A DNA stretch of 64,000 nucleotides, from NCBI RefSeq assembly GCF_039555335.1, contig NC_092628.1, positions 35,300,965 to 35,364,964 of the forward strand. Direction: 5' to 3'. A program made the translations under genes and the position numbers. Positions 36,801-43,849 of the stretch are shown one piece after another. This DNA comes from Amphiura filiformis. Lineage: Eukaryota > Echinodermata > Ophiuroidea > Amphilepidida > Amphiuridae. Position 1 is the stretch's first letter, and the number at the start of each line of letters is the position of its first letter. The notes under the pieces were generated by a model. The model saw nothing but the letters and a program-made list of their open reading frames with translations. It was not told the DNA's origin and made no database searches.

Positions 36801-39800
36801 CTGCTTTCACATACTTATGCCGATGCGACGCGTACAGGTTTCAGAGACAATCCTTTAAAATTTTTTTTGGGGGGGGCTTAGTGCAGGTCTGAGGTGATGC
36901 TAATGTTCATCCTATAAAATGAAATTGATCAACAGTTCATGTGAAAGAAAAATTAGCCCAGAATTCCCTTGTATCCAATGTTACCTACTCTCAAAAAACA
37001 ATAGCATTATTAACATTTGCAGTTGTCACTATAGCAGAAAACACATAAGGTTTAATGACACAAAAAGAGATATTATAACATATATATTTCAGATATAAAT
37101 GATTTTGTTAAGTGCCTGAGGTAAATGATATCTTGAAACTTTTGTTTCACTCTTATTATGAGTGAAAAAGCCAATTAGGGTTTTAACTAACACAGAAATG
37201 GATATGGACTAACCGTTATTTAAGGCGGTTTGGATGGGATCATGGCCATGCAGTTCTTGCGCTTAAATATTGAGACAAATAAAGCTGACACAAGATGAAT
37301 GGTATGGGTTCTATAAAAGAGATTCCAGAGGGGAGTGATTTCTGCCTCATGTGTATGAATTTTTTTGAGAGGGGGGGGGGGGGATACACAAAACCTTTGT
37401 TTTGATATATTATTGGCCTTAACTCAAGAACACAAGACCTATGATATATGATAAACCGTAATATAAATGTGATTATTGGGTTCCTAGAAGCATTTCCTTT
37501 AAGATCAATGTATTAATTTTAAGCATTGTTAAGAAGTTTTTTAATTAAATGGCTGAAACTAGAAAAATATGGCCCCTGCTATCGCACTCACCTAATAGTA
37601 CCCAGTTTACATTTTCATTGACTTAAATTGTGTTTTGAATTACGATCATGGATGAGCTAGTTGTTACAAAGGGTAAACACAATTCAACAACGTGTTCGTT
37701 TACATCAGCCAAAAGTCCTAATTAATAACGCCTTATTCAAATTCACTTCAAATCAATGATGATATTTGAATTTTTTGAATTATAATTAATTACAACTGTA
37801 CCTGATTGCACTTAATTACACATATGTGACATAATCAAGAGGAATGAGTCGGATGTCGCTAATATTGTTTTTGAGATATTGGCAAAAACAGTGTTCAAAT
37901 TCTTTTGTTTTATATTGTTTTCAGCCATTGTACTGAGCCAATGTAGCATTCGTAAACTGCCAGAAAATGATGTAAAAACTTCTAATTGAATATTGCCGAC
38001 ATGTGACTTATTCCCCTTGATCATGTCACATATTAAGTCTATTATGACTTGAGTGAAATTGATTATGACTTTTGTTTAAATGTAAATGGGATATAAGTTC
38101 CCAATTTAATGGGCTCTTTTTATGCATATGAAAGAAAACTTAGTTCCTCGCGCAATAACCATGAAAGTACACATTTGATATCTTTTATGAGAACATCTTT
38201 GAAAGCTTATAACTAACTGAAAAACTTGTTTCCTGTTTTGTTGGAGCAGGTGAGAAATAGGAGAAACAAAGAAGTTGGATGCCCTATAAGTAACGCAACA
38301 TGATACGTATGGCTGATATATTATTTAAAGGGAAATTGGAAATTTGTATCCAGGGAAATCCATTTGTTATTGAAATTGTTAAATTATATTTTCAAAGATA
38401 TTATTTTGCCTATTACCAATTCATAAGAACTGCAGTATAAATTTGTTTCTTATGCTAGGGGGATATTTTGCCTCCATAAATACTTTTATAAGTGTGAATC
38501 TGTGGCTGTATAATGCTTGATATTTCCTAACTGTGATATTTCTCTTCAATGAAAAAAATATAAAAACAGACCTTGAAATACAGACGAAATCCCCTCCAGT
38601 GTATTTGATTTAGATAATGAGTTGAATTGCAGATAAGTTAACTTGGAATATTTGAGTTGATTATCAATACTTGATTTAAATTTAAAATTTAACTTTTATA
38701 TTTTATTAGTGACGTGTAACTCACATGTATAAAGTTTAATAATTGATCAATGGTGGTTTGTATTGAGATGTGATCTGAGTCTGACCAGAGTTTCCATGTT
38801 GTTTTTCCTTAGTGAAAAACTCCCCTATATTTGTGAAGCTGTATCAGTATGATCATACATAGTTTAGGTTTTAAAATAAAAGCAAAATGGACAAGTTCTC
38901 ATATTGTATTTGATTGCACATATTGTAATTAGAGAGGTATGTTTTTGGTTCATTCTACTTGTTTAACGAAATCTTTTTATATAAATTGCCCAACTTTATT
39001 TCAACAAATTAATCCTTTTCAAAACTGAAAGATGAGTAATTCAACTTTGAGTAATGCTTTTGGCATAATATCCAGGGATTCTCAATGAAAATAACAATAA
39101 TAAGAACAGCGTGCAAATAATGATTCCATTGCTAATCTCTTTGTGATCCTGTGCCCTGAAACCAATCCAACATAAATGCCTCCAGAGACATCATTGATAA
39201 CACGCTAAACCAACCCTGCAAGTAAAATCAACTCCTCTTGTTTTATTATCATGCATGTCTTAGTATCCGGCCAGGCATACAACTGCAAGGTGTAAGTGTA
39301 GTTTTATGCAAGTTTTGCTCCTGCATATTCCATGTGATTAACACACAGATTTTTATTTTTCACATAGAGTTGAGAAGGAGAAAGAAGCGCTCAAAGCAGA
39401 ACTGCAGCGCATGAAGCAGCAAGCTGCTGAGAGCAAAGCCTACATTGAAGCCCAGGAAGCAGAGGAAAGGAAACTGCTTAAGATTATCTCAGAGGCTGAT
39501 GCTGAGAGGCTTAGACAGAAGAAGGAATTAGATCAGGTACGACAGTGCATAGGTCATTATAACTAGGAATTATTTTGAATAGGATTTACGATGTGAATAT
39601 GGGAAGAGTCTTAAAAGTTTTTTAGCTTTGAAACAATTAAATGTTGTTGCTTCCTGTTTTGCATTACTGTCTCAATGCCAGAGGTTTGTCTCCCTGACCT
39701 CTAACATAACAGTTGGTGTATTATACCAGAAAGAGAGAAATTTGTTTTGCATTTCAAAGTTTAAGCCCAAGCTTTGACTATGGTCATTTGTCACAGTGCA

Positions 39801-41359
39801 TTATTTATATATTTGTATGATCAAAAAATTGTTTATCCTGATCTAGAGAGATAGATTGTCAGTGTGAAGATTCTGAAGATCTCATCTTTATCCAGAACAA
39901 CTGAATATGATAACAGCCCAGGTATTTTTTTTCTTCAAATGTGATGGAATTTTACCAAATGCTTTCAGGTTCAATTCCTCATATATGATGTATGCCTCAC
40001 ATTAAAGTTTGCTAAACGTATGGCAAAATGATCCGGAGGTTTGCACTGCCTCCTAGAGGGACACACACACAAATAGCATTCTGTATATAATTCTATACTC
40101 TTTCTAGGTTATAAGTGAACGGGACATTCTTGGTACCCAGCTTGTTCGACGTAATGATGAGTTGGCCCTGCTGTATGAGAAGATCAAAATCCAGCAATCC
40201 ACTCTTACCAAGGGGGAGATGCAGTATCGTCAACGTCTTGAAGACATTAGACTCCTCAAGCTTGAGATTAAGAAGCTGAGGCGAGAGAAAAATATCTTGA
40301 ATAAGAGTGTAGCTAATGTGGATGACTTAAGGTTGGTTAATACAAACATATTATTATATTGGGTTTACCTTAATTAGTTTATTTGATGTCTCACCAGAAA
40401 GGAAGATGCTACTAATTATCTTTTCATATGTATTTAGTATGAGTGGGTGTATGGTGTGTGTCTATGGGTGGAAGTGTGTGAGGTGAATTTGTGTAGGGGG
40501 GTGGGGGTATGTATGTATGTATGATGGGGTATATGGATGTGGGAAAGTTGGTGGGGTGTATGTATGGGTGTATGTATGGCTGTGAGTACATTAACTAATT
40601 CATATGCCTTGTGAGGTCATCTGAAAAATACAAGGAAAATTTTGGTGTCTTTAACAGTTTTAAAATTGCAGAAAATGTTCTAATTTATGCACATTTATGT
40701 TAATTATTATGTAATCAATCTAAATATTTGTATATATTTAGATGTATTCATAAAAATGAATATTAAAGCATTATTTGTTTAACTCTAATAACTGTCATAA
40801 ATAGTGAACCAAAATGACATTATTTAATGATGTATGTGTACACGTATGTAGTTGATATTCTGGTTCTCCACCCAGGTCCACGTACAAGTGGTCAGTATTG
40901 TTTATTTATGCATTGGTGTAAGTTATCTCCTATTGTGTGAAATATTAGATATTAAAATATTAGATATTAAAACATCTGACAAATTCAGAAAATAAGTGAT
41001 TTGCATTCTTAAGTTGTTGTGACACATTGTGTTTACTAATTCAAATTATTAAATGGACAAACATTTAATTTCCAACTAAAACTTTTTCTTGATGAAGAAT
41101 CTTTGAACTTTGTTAGTGACGCTCTTGCATATTTCTTTGCAGACGTGAAGTTTATCACCTGCAACGTGAGCTACTGCGAGAGCGCACTCGTTGCAAAGCC
41201 CTGGAGGAGGAACTGGAGAACCCAATGAACATACATCGCTGGCGCAAACTGGAAGGCTCTGATCCAAGCACATACGAGATGATCCAGAAGATCCAAACTC
41301 TGCAGAGACGATTAATTCAGAAAACGGAGGAAGTTGTGGAAAAGGAATTGCTGATACAG
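6859..41359 (+). CDS. CFAP58: Cilia- and flagella-associated protein 58, exons 1-16 (3' end missing)
   Basis: CFAP58 (CCDC147) is a coiled-coil protein of motile cilia and sperm flagella, and loss in mammals causes flagellar defects. Sixteen GT..AG exons join in consistent phase into about 762 codons. The translation follows the human protein in order, with shared stretches such as KCRELNAEIV, YKDEAQKQRKII, RLRQKKELDQVISERDIL and LVRRNDELALLYEKIKIQQS. The product is almost wholly charged heptad-type coiled coil, with no signal peptide or membrane segment. Human CFAP58 is 872 residues, so about 110 C-terminal residues (after VEKELLIQ) are not in the window. Exon 7 (one base missing) and exon 12 (net +2) are frameshifted as written, and both lengths become multiples of three when corrected. 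The start is the ATG of exon 1, inferred from phase and a good donor, not from homology. Confidence 0.95.
7088..7110. repeat. Short telomere-like CCCTAA tract
   Basis: CCTAACCCTAACCTAACCC resembles about three units of the CCCTAA (TTAGGG) animal telomere repeat. It lies in intron 1, just beyond the 3' side of the antisense LINE. Confidence 0.6.
7148..7170. repeat. Pentanucleotide CGTTT repeat, putative LINE tail
   Basis: Four and a half perfect 5-bp units. On the LINE strand this reads as ACGAA repeats and is the best candidate for its 3' end. Confidence 0.8.
7615..7880 (-). repeat. Diverged ~130-bp tandem duplication in LINE 3' region
   Basis: Two successive segments share, in the same order, AATCCATCCACTC-like, GTGCAATCAAA, TGTCTAG/ATCTAG, GGTGGTGCTAGT, TCCA-TTGC and GCATGCAAAT words. 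They probably belong to the LINE 3' untranslated region. Confidence 0.6.
8125..10509 (-). CDS. Reverse transcriptase of a non-LTR retrotransposon
   Basis: This 794-codon uninterrupted frame encodes target-primed reverse transcription machinery. Visible blocks in order: KPIWKKKGTKDDPTKYRGI (fingers, around residue 175), FLDAEKAFDVV (motif A with the first catalytic Asp), QGVRQGGKISPLAYKIFVND (motif B), TVADDVLIL (motif C, Val replacing the usual Tyr before ADD) and LNAQKSVVV (motif D). A YVMPRLVYGAETW thumb-like segment follows, and near the C-terminus a CxxC..H..C cluster, CKACNAAPENRDHFLASC. No apurinic endonuclease domain is present, and the first codon is TTG, so the true N-terminus is lost or lies outside this copy. 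The open frame suggests a young insertion. It is antisense to CFAP58 and unrelated to its function. Clade is uncertain. Confidence 0.93.
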   Translation of the reverse strand: MSRFTKSDEAKKKADLQDAIMASSSADPKLFHRLINRQRRTTDQDTNTLNFQNSCYEGPDEVRSGFAMYFEKLGQPKIASNFLEDHRVKVEADVAVLEGNVAANRPTEPTTVTYSEVLDALDRLKKGKAMDSDEIAGEHLIYAKDMLVEPLVGIFNAIISSKYIPSAFLVGVIKPIWKKKGTKDDPTKYRGITITSTLGKVFEDVLTKKIEPYFADVQSKLQYGFTAETAILSATLVLNEALYREANKPPLIATFLDAEKAFDVVWQNGLLRKLAMLEIPNDIWGTLAKWSRNNLSSVRWKGGNSEPFRITQGVRQGGKISPLAYKIFVNDLLLELERATGSLHIGPVPTGCPTVADDVLILADCEENTQDLLELVYDYTCINRYTLNAQKSVVVRYNTRPKDNMHAIFLNKTPLEECNDATHLGILQGNYNSLNKTRAEQNVDLARKALYGLLGTSLHGCDGMNPTTALHIFNTYVMPRLVYGAETWCNASRQTEPITRFHIRTLKILQGLPDRTANTGVLILLGTLPAEARIHQARLSLLWNAIKDQESYTHRIIERQYLTEMPNSWTRETNTLLALYSLPPLSGLLLQPPSKGRWKAMVKESINRHWTEQIRQDVENFSSLKYIDPKMFQVDQPHPVWTTAQGNVKISKRANIRAKLLVGTYKLQGNIARFNQNKVNPTCKACNAAPENRDHFLASCSALKHERDTAVKEMLNITRGTVTHGNVVEALRSERDCAMMLLNPQHSNFLGTDSLPMDKLITMERTATKACYMMHIKRWNTLMQQQPPIRDGSM
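10518..11546. mobile_element. 1-kb element with hairpin-forming inverted termini
   Basis: The left end is a short palindrome, ACTAGCGG-GCCT-CCGCTAGT. The right end, CTAGCGGGGACCCGCG-CAAAG-CGCGGGTATCCCGCTAG, is a longer near-perfect hairpin with the same outer stem. Beyond the hairpins both arms, read inward, share AACGGG, GGAAGAAT and CTGAACAG, so they are inverted copies. The interior is AT-rich with no supported ORF. The superfamily is unclear: hairpin ends and a terminal CTAG recall Helitron-like 3' ends, but two inverted copies argue for a TIR transposon. Confidence 0.7.
11547..12155. other. End of intron 1, nothing recognised
   Basis: AT-rich intronic sequence ending in a pyrimidine-rich acceptor (TTTTTGCAG). 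No repeat family or gene recognised. Confidence 0.5.
12156..12167 (+). CDS. CFAP58: CFAP58 exon 2, 12-nt microexon
   Basis: TTTTTGCAG acceptor, AAGAAAAGTAAG (Lys-Lys-Ser-Lys), then a GTAAGC donor, phase 0 on both sides. It extends the lysine-rich N-terminal tail. Support is the splice signals and phase only, because this part of the family is variable. Confidence 0.6.
12168..13492. other. Intron 2, no embedded gene
   Basis: AT-rich intron. It contains two T-runs at 12680-12698 and 12701-12712 and a short CAGA repeat near 12830. No coding or element signal beyond low complexity. Confidence 0.55.
13493..13605 (+). CDS. CFAP58: CFAP58 exon 3
   Basis: CCTATAG acceptor and GTAAGT donor. It encodes residues 7-44 of the model, ending in a split Lys codon. 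It starts with a Lys/Glu-rich tail, then EDSAFEALEKDFQEVL, which aligns with ESAFEEMERDFQGVL near the human N-terminus. Confidence 0.95.
13606..14232. other. Intron 3, nothing recognised
   Basis: AT-rich, no repeat or RNA recognised. The open frame entering exon 4 from here is intronic read-through. Confidence 0.6.
14233..14422 (+). CDS. CFAP58: CFAP58 exon 4
   Basis: Encodes residues 44-107, with SLEKFRVEYEKLH, KCRELNAEIV and STALKLSQEDQTTIAQLKK, all strongly conserved with human CFAP58. Entry is phase 2 and exit is phase 0 at GTAATT. Confidence 0.97.
14684..18168. repeat. 28-bp satellite array in intron 4
   Basis: About 110 copies of the unit TTAGGCAGCTGATACACACC followed by ACATAAAG. Recurrent variants are CAGCTG/CAACTG, GATAC/GTTAC, CACC/CATC and AAAG/AAGG. 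Variant order shows higher-order structure: a ~278-bp, ten-unit block with a CAATTGATAC marker repeats at 17343, 17621 and 17899. A SINE interrupts the array at 14839-15159. No frame or conserved RNA is implied. Confidence 0.97.
14839..15159 (+). mobile_element. tRNA-derived SINE inserted in the 28-bp array
   Basis: The tRNA-like head has an A box TGGCTCAGTGG (14849-14859) and a B box GGTTCGAGTCC (14905-14915), the internal RNA polymerase III promoter. The body contains TCCTTGGGCAAGGCGCTTT. The 3' region carries AAAGCGCTTTGAGG and AAAGCGCTATATAAAT, a tail type seen in many marine-animal SINEs and probably recognised by a partner LINE. It ends in T-rich ATTTATTTT repeats. The 4-bp AAGT at 14835-14838 and 15160-15163 may be the target duplication. 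It is a SINE and not a tRNA gene: the anticodon arm and acceptor stem are not kept. Confidence 0.9.
18175..18379. mobile_element. 205-bp TTAA-flanked insertion in the satellite
   Basis: Non-satellite sequence beginning CCCTAATTCCC after TTAA (18171-18174) and ending ACGGTTGGG before TTAA (18380-18383). Satellite-like units resume right after it. TTAA duplication with CCCTAA/TTGGG ends suggests a piggyBac-type MITE, although the inverted termini are short. Confidence 0.5.
18384..18450. repeat. Outlying 28-bp satellite units
   Basis: Two and a half diverged copies of the intron-4 unit, separated from the main array by the TTAA-flanked insertion. Confidence 0.85.
18642..18790 (+). CDS. CFAP58: CFAP58 exon 5
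   Basis: Encodes residues 108-157 in phase 0. EIEKAWKMVD and LSKLVEQGAGLTM align directly with human EIEKAWKMVD and LTKLVEQGSGLSM. Exits at phase 2 with a GTATGC donor. Confidence 0.97.
18992..19354. mobile_element. TTAA-flanked MITE, copy 2, both ends intact
   Basis: Begins AGACCCATTCAGTGAT and ends with the inverted form ATCACTGAATGGGCCT. TTAA sits on each side (18988-18991 and 19355-19358). The interior matches 6058-6412 in order. A nonautonomous piggyBac-like element is the best reading. Confidence 0.85.
19950..21487. repeat. 61-bp satellite array in intron 5
   Basis: About 25 copies of a 61-bp unit containing CCCATTGGCATAGTGGACCA, GCTGCTGTGGTTGACAACTA and GCCTCCTGGCATTTCAACTT. Copies are nearly identical. 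They differ mainly at GTGGACC/GTGAACC and GACAACT/GATAACT, with rare changes such as an AG insertion at about 20825. The short open frame at its left edge is incidental. Confidence 0.97.
21488..22566. other. End of intron 5, nothing recognised
   Basis: AT-rich sequence with no supported RNA, repeat or element. The open frame running into exon 6 is intronic read-through. Confidence 0.55.
22567..22723 (+). CDS. CFAP58: CFAP58 exon 6
   Basis: TTATTGCAG acceptor, residues 157-209, exit phase 0. TKERDEQLAEIVKLRENLA and EQDKEEAEQKIAE align with human TKERDQLLSEVVKLRESLA and ERSKEEAEHAI. The segment is continuous coiled coil. Confidence 0.97.
22755..23025 (-). repeat. Dispersed repeat, copy A (antisense)
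   Basis: On the minus strand it contains TTAAATATTGAGACAAATAA, AAGCTGACACA, AACTCAAGAACCACAAGACC and ATTGGCTTCCTTGA in the same order as 37250-37600 and 49060-49570. No coding potential. It lies in intron 6. Confidence 0.75.
23335..23528 (+). CDS. CFAP58: CFAP58 exon 7, frameshifted as written
   Basis: Entry and exit are phase 0, yet the exon is 194 nt, one short of a multiple of three. It begins LAQDIQVRSNEAQRETRR in frame. After about 23386-23389 the family-like sequence (KEKLDRELKHSKGELEQK, then RLETQLKEQK) continues in the next frame, so one base is missing. As written, translation runs to a TAG at 23503-23505. The acceptor (GTGTTTCAG) and donor are good. Confidence 0.93.
23959..24096 (+). 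CDS. CFAP58: CFAP58 exon 8
   Basis: Residues 275-320, phase 0 at both ends, 46 codons. ILYERTLKDTDILNTRFTKL and LNQENQTRVAELK align with ILNERAAKELEQF and LSQENQQKALELK of human CFAP58. Confidence 0.95.
24291..24450 (+). CDS. CFAP58: CFAP58 exon 9
   Basis: Residues 321-374, exit phase 1. SKEEEINGLKNDTIRLSKMR and KETLKSQIVALER align with AKEEEVHQMRLDIGKLNKIR and KETLKNQIVGLER. Confidence 0.96.
24497..24648. repeat. 75-bp tandem duplication after exon 9
   Basis: CCCCTCTACATTATTATAAT occurs at 24497 and 24572 with nearly identical sequence following through GTGATTAGTAT and a GGGGTGGG run. Confidence 0.95.
26041..26510. mobile_element. Nested GGGGGTCATA-rich repeat
   Basis: The left part has GAGGGGGTCATAGAATTTT and the right part has inverted CATGACCCCCCCCTGCCAAAG. 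The same words occur at 3738-4049. The interior includes CGCTGCGCGTGC and CACACGCGATC stretches. Probably another copy of that family inserted in the 3.9-kb element. Confidence 0.5.
26596..26621. repeat. Poly-A run
   Basis: Twenty-six consecutive A bases. It could be the tail of a retroposed sequence, but no body is recognisable next to it. Confidence 0.9.
29139..29233 (+). CDS. CFAP58: CFAP58 exon 10
   Basis: TTTTCTCTCAG acceptor, residues 374-405. DRKAIDDLVRERDILNKNLL matches human DRKAMDELLRERDILNKNML almost exactly. Enters in phase 1, exits in phase 0. Confidence 0.97.
29401..29950. other. CpG-containing intronic block
   Basis: Richer in G+C and CpG than its surroundings. It holds repeated GATTGACGGTTACTATG/GATTGACAGTTGCTAGG words about 115 bp apart and a CCAAGATGGCGCC motif (about 29640) that resembles a YY1 site. 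No gene or inverted termini found. Confidence 0.35.
30123..30281. mobile_element. Short MITE with ~50-bp inverted arms
   Basis: Left CTATAATTACAGACCTAATT and the inverted right CTATAATTGAAGTCCGAATT lead into AAAAAGA-TA-TTTGC and TGACGTC in both arms. The centre is short and G+C-rich. It lies in intron 10. Confidence 0.75.
30778..30957 (+). CDS. CFAP58: CFAP58 exon 11
   Basis: Residues 406-465, phase 0 at both ends, 60 codons. The segments NLVKLHEQSKKNLEQEIQNY and LEKERDRYINEASDLTQK are near-identical to human. This is the best conserved part of the gene. Confidence 0.98.
31403..31566 (+). CDS. CFAP58: CFAP58 exon 12, frameshifted as written
   Basis: The exon is 164 nt with phase 0 on both sides, two more than the 54 codons expected. 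VLQHMEDVKV is in frame, then MQIFDYKKKIAEAETKLKQQ and NLYEAKRSDRNLYSKNL continue in another frame. Dropping TT at 31434-31435 gives Arg-Glu at the joint, exactly as in human KVRETQIF. A one-base loss in the following GGG run is the alternative. As written, TAA at 31490-31492 ends the frame. Confidence 0.93.
31567..34050. other. Intron 12, mostly unremarkable
   Basis: AT-rich intron. Near 32266, AACAGCTTCAGTTACAAGTA followed by CTGCTTT resembles 46797-46825, so a small dispersed repeat may be present. A poly-G run lies near 33400. No gene seen. Confidence 0.45.
34051..34296. mobile_element. MITE with TATGTGACATGAT ends, family 1 copy 1
   Basis: The left end is TATGTGACATGATATGCTTC. The right end, inverted, is TATGTGACACGATCTGGTCC. 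Both continue inward into GGGGG-CAAA. The interior (GGAGGTATTTTTGAAAATTG, then CTTGGTTCTAAAGTT) is shared with 47500-47711. Confidence 0.85.
34338..34456 (+). CDS. CFAP58: CFAP58 exon 13
   Basis: Residues 520-559. DEITEMKRKLKIMNHQIDQL matches human DEITDMKRKLKIMIHQVDEL. Phase 0 entry, phase 2 exit inside the Arg codon of QR. Confidence 0.97.
34457..36084. other. Intron 13, left part, nothing firm
   Basis: AT-rich. Segments at 35145-35180 (GGGGCGTT, GGGGGCGTTTAT) and 35405-35440 hold similar G-rich words and may be MITE debris. No gene seen. Confidence 0.4.
36085..36475. repeat. ~60-bp direct repeats flanking a MITE
   Basis: TGTCTCTGTGGGTGATCCCA..GTACAATGATACTGGAGGGTA (36085-36145) recurs, diverged, after the MITE as TGTCTCTCGTGGGCGATACC..GTACAAGGAGGCTGGAGGGTA (36414-36475). 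Confidence 0.7.
36148..36404. mobile_element. MITE with TATGTGACATGATCAAGG ends, family 2 copy 1
   Basis: Perfect inverted termini: TATGTGACATGATCAAGGGG plus AATGAGTC at the left, and the exact inverse at the right. No ORF. A second copy of opposite orientation is at 37823-38032. Confidence 0.93.
37175..37620 (+). repeat. Dispersed repeat, copy B
   Basis: Shares AAATAAAGCTGACACA, TTTTGATATATTATTGG, AACTCAAGAACACAAGACCT, GTGATTATTGG, TTCCT, AAGATCAATGTA and TTAAATGGCT with 49060-49570, and the first half with the antisense copy at 22755-23025. No inverted termini found. It contains a poly-G run. Confidence 0.8.
37823..38032. mobile_element. MITE, family 2 copy 2 (opposite orientation)
   Basis: The ends are TATGTGACATAATCAAGAGG and inverted TATGTGACATGATCAAGGGG. 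The interior is the reverse complement of 36148-36404 with a ~45-bp deletion near its middle. Confidence 0.9.
38033..39367. other. Intron 13, right part, nothing recognised
   Basis: AT-rich with no supported element, ending in TTTTCACATAG before exon 14. Confidence 0.5.
39368..39536 (+). CDS. CFAP58: CFAP58 exon 14
   Basis: Residues 559-615. VEKEKEALKAELQRMKQQA and EAEERKLLKIISEADAERLR align with human IEKEKETLKAELQKLRQQA and EAEERKLLKIIAEADGERLR. Exit phase 0 at GTACGA. Confidence 0.97.
40108..40331 (+). CDS. CFAP58: CFAP58 exon 15
   Basis: Residues 616-690. VISERDILGTQLVRRNDELA and LRLEIKKLRREK-type sequence (LKLEIKKLRREKNIL here) are near-identical to human. The donor GTTGGT is weaker than the others but is fixed by phase and homology. 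Confidence 0.97.
40440..40590. repeat. G/T-rich low-complexity tract in intron 15
   Basis: Imperfect GTATG and GGGTGTATG units with poly-G, and strong strand asymmetry. Confidence 0.8.
41143..41359 (+). CDS. CFAP58: CFAP58 exon 16, last visible exon
   Basis: Residues 690-762. RTRCKALEEELENPMNIHRW and QKTEEVVEKELLIQ match human RTRCRALEEELENPLNVHRW and SKTEEVVEKELLLQ. It exits in phase 0 with a consensus GTAAGT, so at least one further exon is expected. Confidence 0.98.
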
Positions 41360-43849
41360 GTAAGTGCAGGCGGTGTTCTTAGAAACAAGTCATGAAATTA
41401 ATGTTGACAGAAATGGGATTTGACAAGTATGACCCAAATATGGCAGGACACATGTTGTTGATTTGCCAATGGCATCTGAATTACAAATTGCCCATCCTAA
41501 ATTTAAACTTAAGTCAGGGGTAGCAAGCCTTTATTTGAGGACAAGATTGCAATTCATATGAAACCAGAAAAGTGATTTGGAATTTCAGTTCAATTATTTT
41601 GCATGAAAAATCTTACCCCCAAAAAAAATCCCCACCACCTTTCAATCCATAATATTCATAAGAAATATATCTTTATTAGGACAAAATAAAATGCCTGAGA
41701 CCCTAATTAGGCGAGTACTCTTTAGATGCTACAATAATATTGTTGACACTCTTTCCCCTGGGGATACATATAATTCCCTGGATTTTTAACCCGGGGATAC
41801 AAGTAATTTCCTGGGTGGGTAATGGCTTGTGACAAGATAATTTGACAGCACCTGGTTTACTTTTTACACAAAATGGCTTTTCATAGATTTTTGATACAAA
41901 AAGGGGTCACGTTTGTCGCCATAAGTCGAGTTACTTTCAACTTTGAAATATATATTTTATATCATCTTAACCAGAACAAAATTCTGCATAACATATCTGA
42001 AAATGAGGCCACATTTTACATGCATACATAAAACATTTCTATAGCGCTTTTTCACAGTACAAAGGTACTCTTTGAGAAAATTATATAAAGAGGTCTGATT
42101 TTCGTGTGTTTACATCCGACTGCTAACTGCATTTTTACTTTTATGTGTCCATGCACACATAATCATAAACATCAATCAAATTGTCGCACTTTCTTTTCAA
42201 ATTTGTAGAGATCACATCACAAGTTTTTTATGATTTTCATCGCTAAAATTGCTAATATTACTATATTATAGACATGATAAACTTTTGCTTCACAGGTGGA
42301 TTTAGTGGTATGAACCCTTAAGCACTACAGTTCTTCCATACTGCCCTCTTGCTTACCTACTGGCTTATTTTGGGTGTTTTTCCTGAATCACGACAGCTCT
42401 CTATATCCTCCTGTCCTGCATCTCAGTTCAGATGCTTCCAGTCCAGTGTCCTGCTTGAACACAAGTGTACAATAAATTATTAATAAAACATTCCCAAGCA
42501 ATGTTACACAAAGGATGCTGTATGCATCTTTAAAGAAGGTCATCAACAATAAAGTAGGTCTCTTATTTCATGCTTTGAAATAACAACTCTGCTTGTTAGC
42601 GATCATGTCATCGCCATGCCAGGATTGAGACTTGCATCTCTCATTACCATATCATTTTTCATATGATCGTGGTGAATGCACCGATTGAGGAGAAACGGAT
42701 ACTGCTGTGTTGTTTTCATTTAGATCAAATCAAGTTATACTGCTTGTGCTGGGCTTAAAAGATTATTATACCTGTATCATGTTTAGGATGGAATTGAAGT
42801 CACCTTATTAAGGACATTTTTCTATCATGATCTAAACAAATCAAGTTGAAAGTTTAACCTATTATTTGGACTTCAAAGAACACATGTAGTTAGTTATACT
42901 CTCAAATTTCAAAACAGCTTAAGAAATATAAATTGATAAGTTGATAGGTAATATGATGTGCATTGAGATCCTTCATACATTGAATTTTTGTCTGATTTGG
43001 CAGTTATTGCAAGTTGAATAATCACAGGGAGGCCATACAAGGAAATGCCTGCTTACAACAGTGTGGAAAGACTGTCAAAGATGGGTCCGTCTGTTAACTA
43101 AATGCAATAATAGAAATAGTAATGAATAAGGCTTGATGTTTGTAGGACTATCTTTATTAAATATGTTATATAATACCTTTTTTGTGTTCACAAATTGAGT
43201 GGGCAAATTTTGTTACCGCAAAAGTAATTTCACAAGGTATTTAATTTCCTAATTTTCACGAGGAGCCTGAGCTGCGAATTTGAATACCTGCAAATGTGTT
43301 TTGATCAGAATAGAGAATTTGAGATTATTGGATTAATGAAAGTAAGTTTCTGCTATTAAAAACAAGACAAAATGTGCCAAAGGTCTATCACACAGGGTCA
43401 AAATTTAAAAGAGCTCAGATTACTTTCAAAATAGGCTCACTTTTTTTATCTAGTCTCAGGATTGAAAAAAAAAATTTGCAATGCCTCTTATATTTAATTA
43501 CCGAGATAGAGGACAAACCACAATCCCTGTCAAAAGTAGTTGGAACACTTGCGTAAAAGTAGTAGCATTGTTTGAAACCTTATACTTGACACACTAAAAT
43601 GTTGCTTTCTTTGGTGTGAAGTCTGAACTATTTCCTACTACTAATAACCTCCTGCCCACCAATCAATGTTGAATGTCTCTAGGGTGTGCATGACTATTAA
43701 AACAACATTTATTGGGTGGAATGGGGGCATATTTGAAGTACCCATGTTAGAGTGTTTAAACAGTTTTGGCTGGGATTGTCTCTGGCAAATGCAAAATATT
43801 TCATCTAAATTATGTTTTTGTCACATTACTCAAAAACAGAATGTCATAT
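41360..43849. other. Start of putative intron 16, no exon found
   Basis: No sequence resembling the CFAP58 C-terminus (EKEKLYMELKHVLAR in human) was found in any frame by eye. AT-rich, with no clear elements. Confidence 0.5.

Noticed and set aside
42295..42325. Alternative terminal exon of CFAP58 after TTTTGCTTCACAG
   Set aside because: Joined in phase 0 it would add only five codons (VDLVV) before a stop. Another frame reads GFSGMNP then a stop, but nothing resembling the conserved C-terminal coiled coil lies between.
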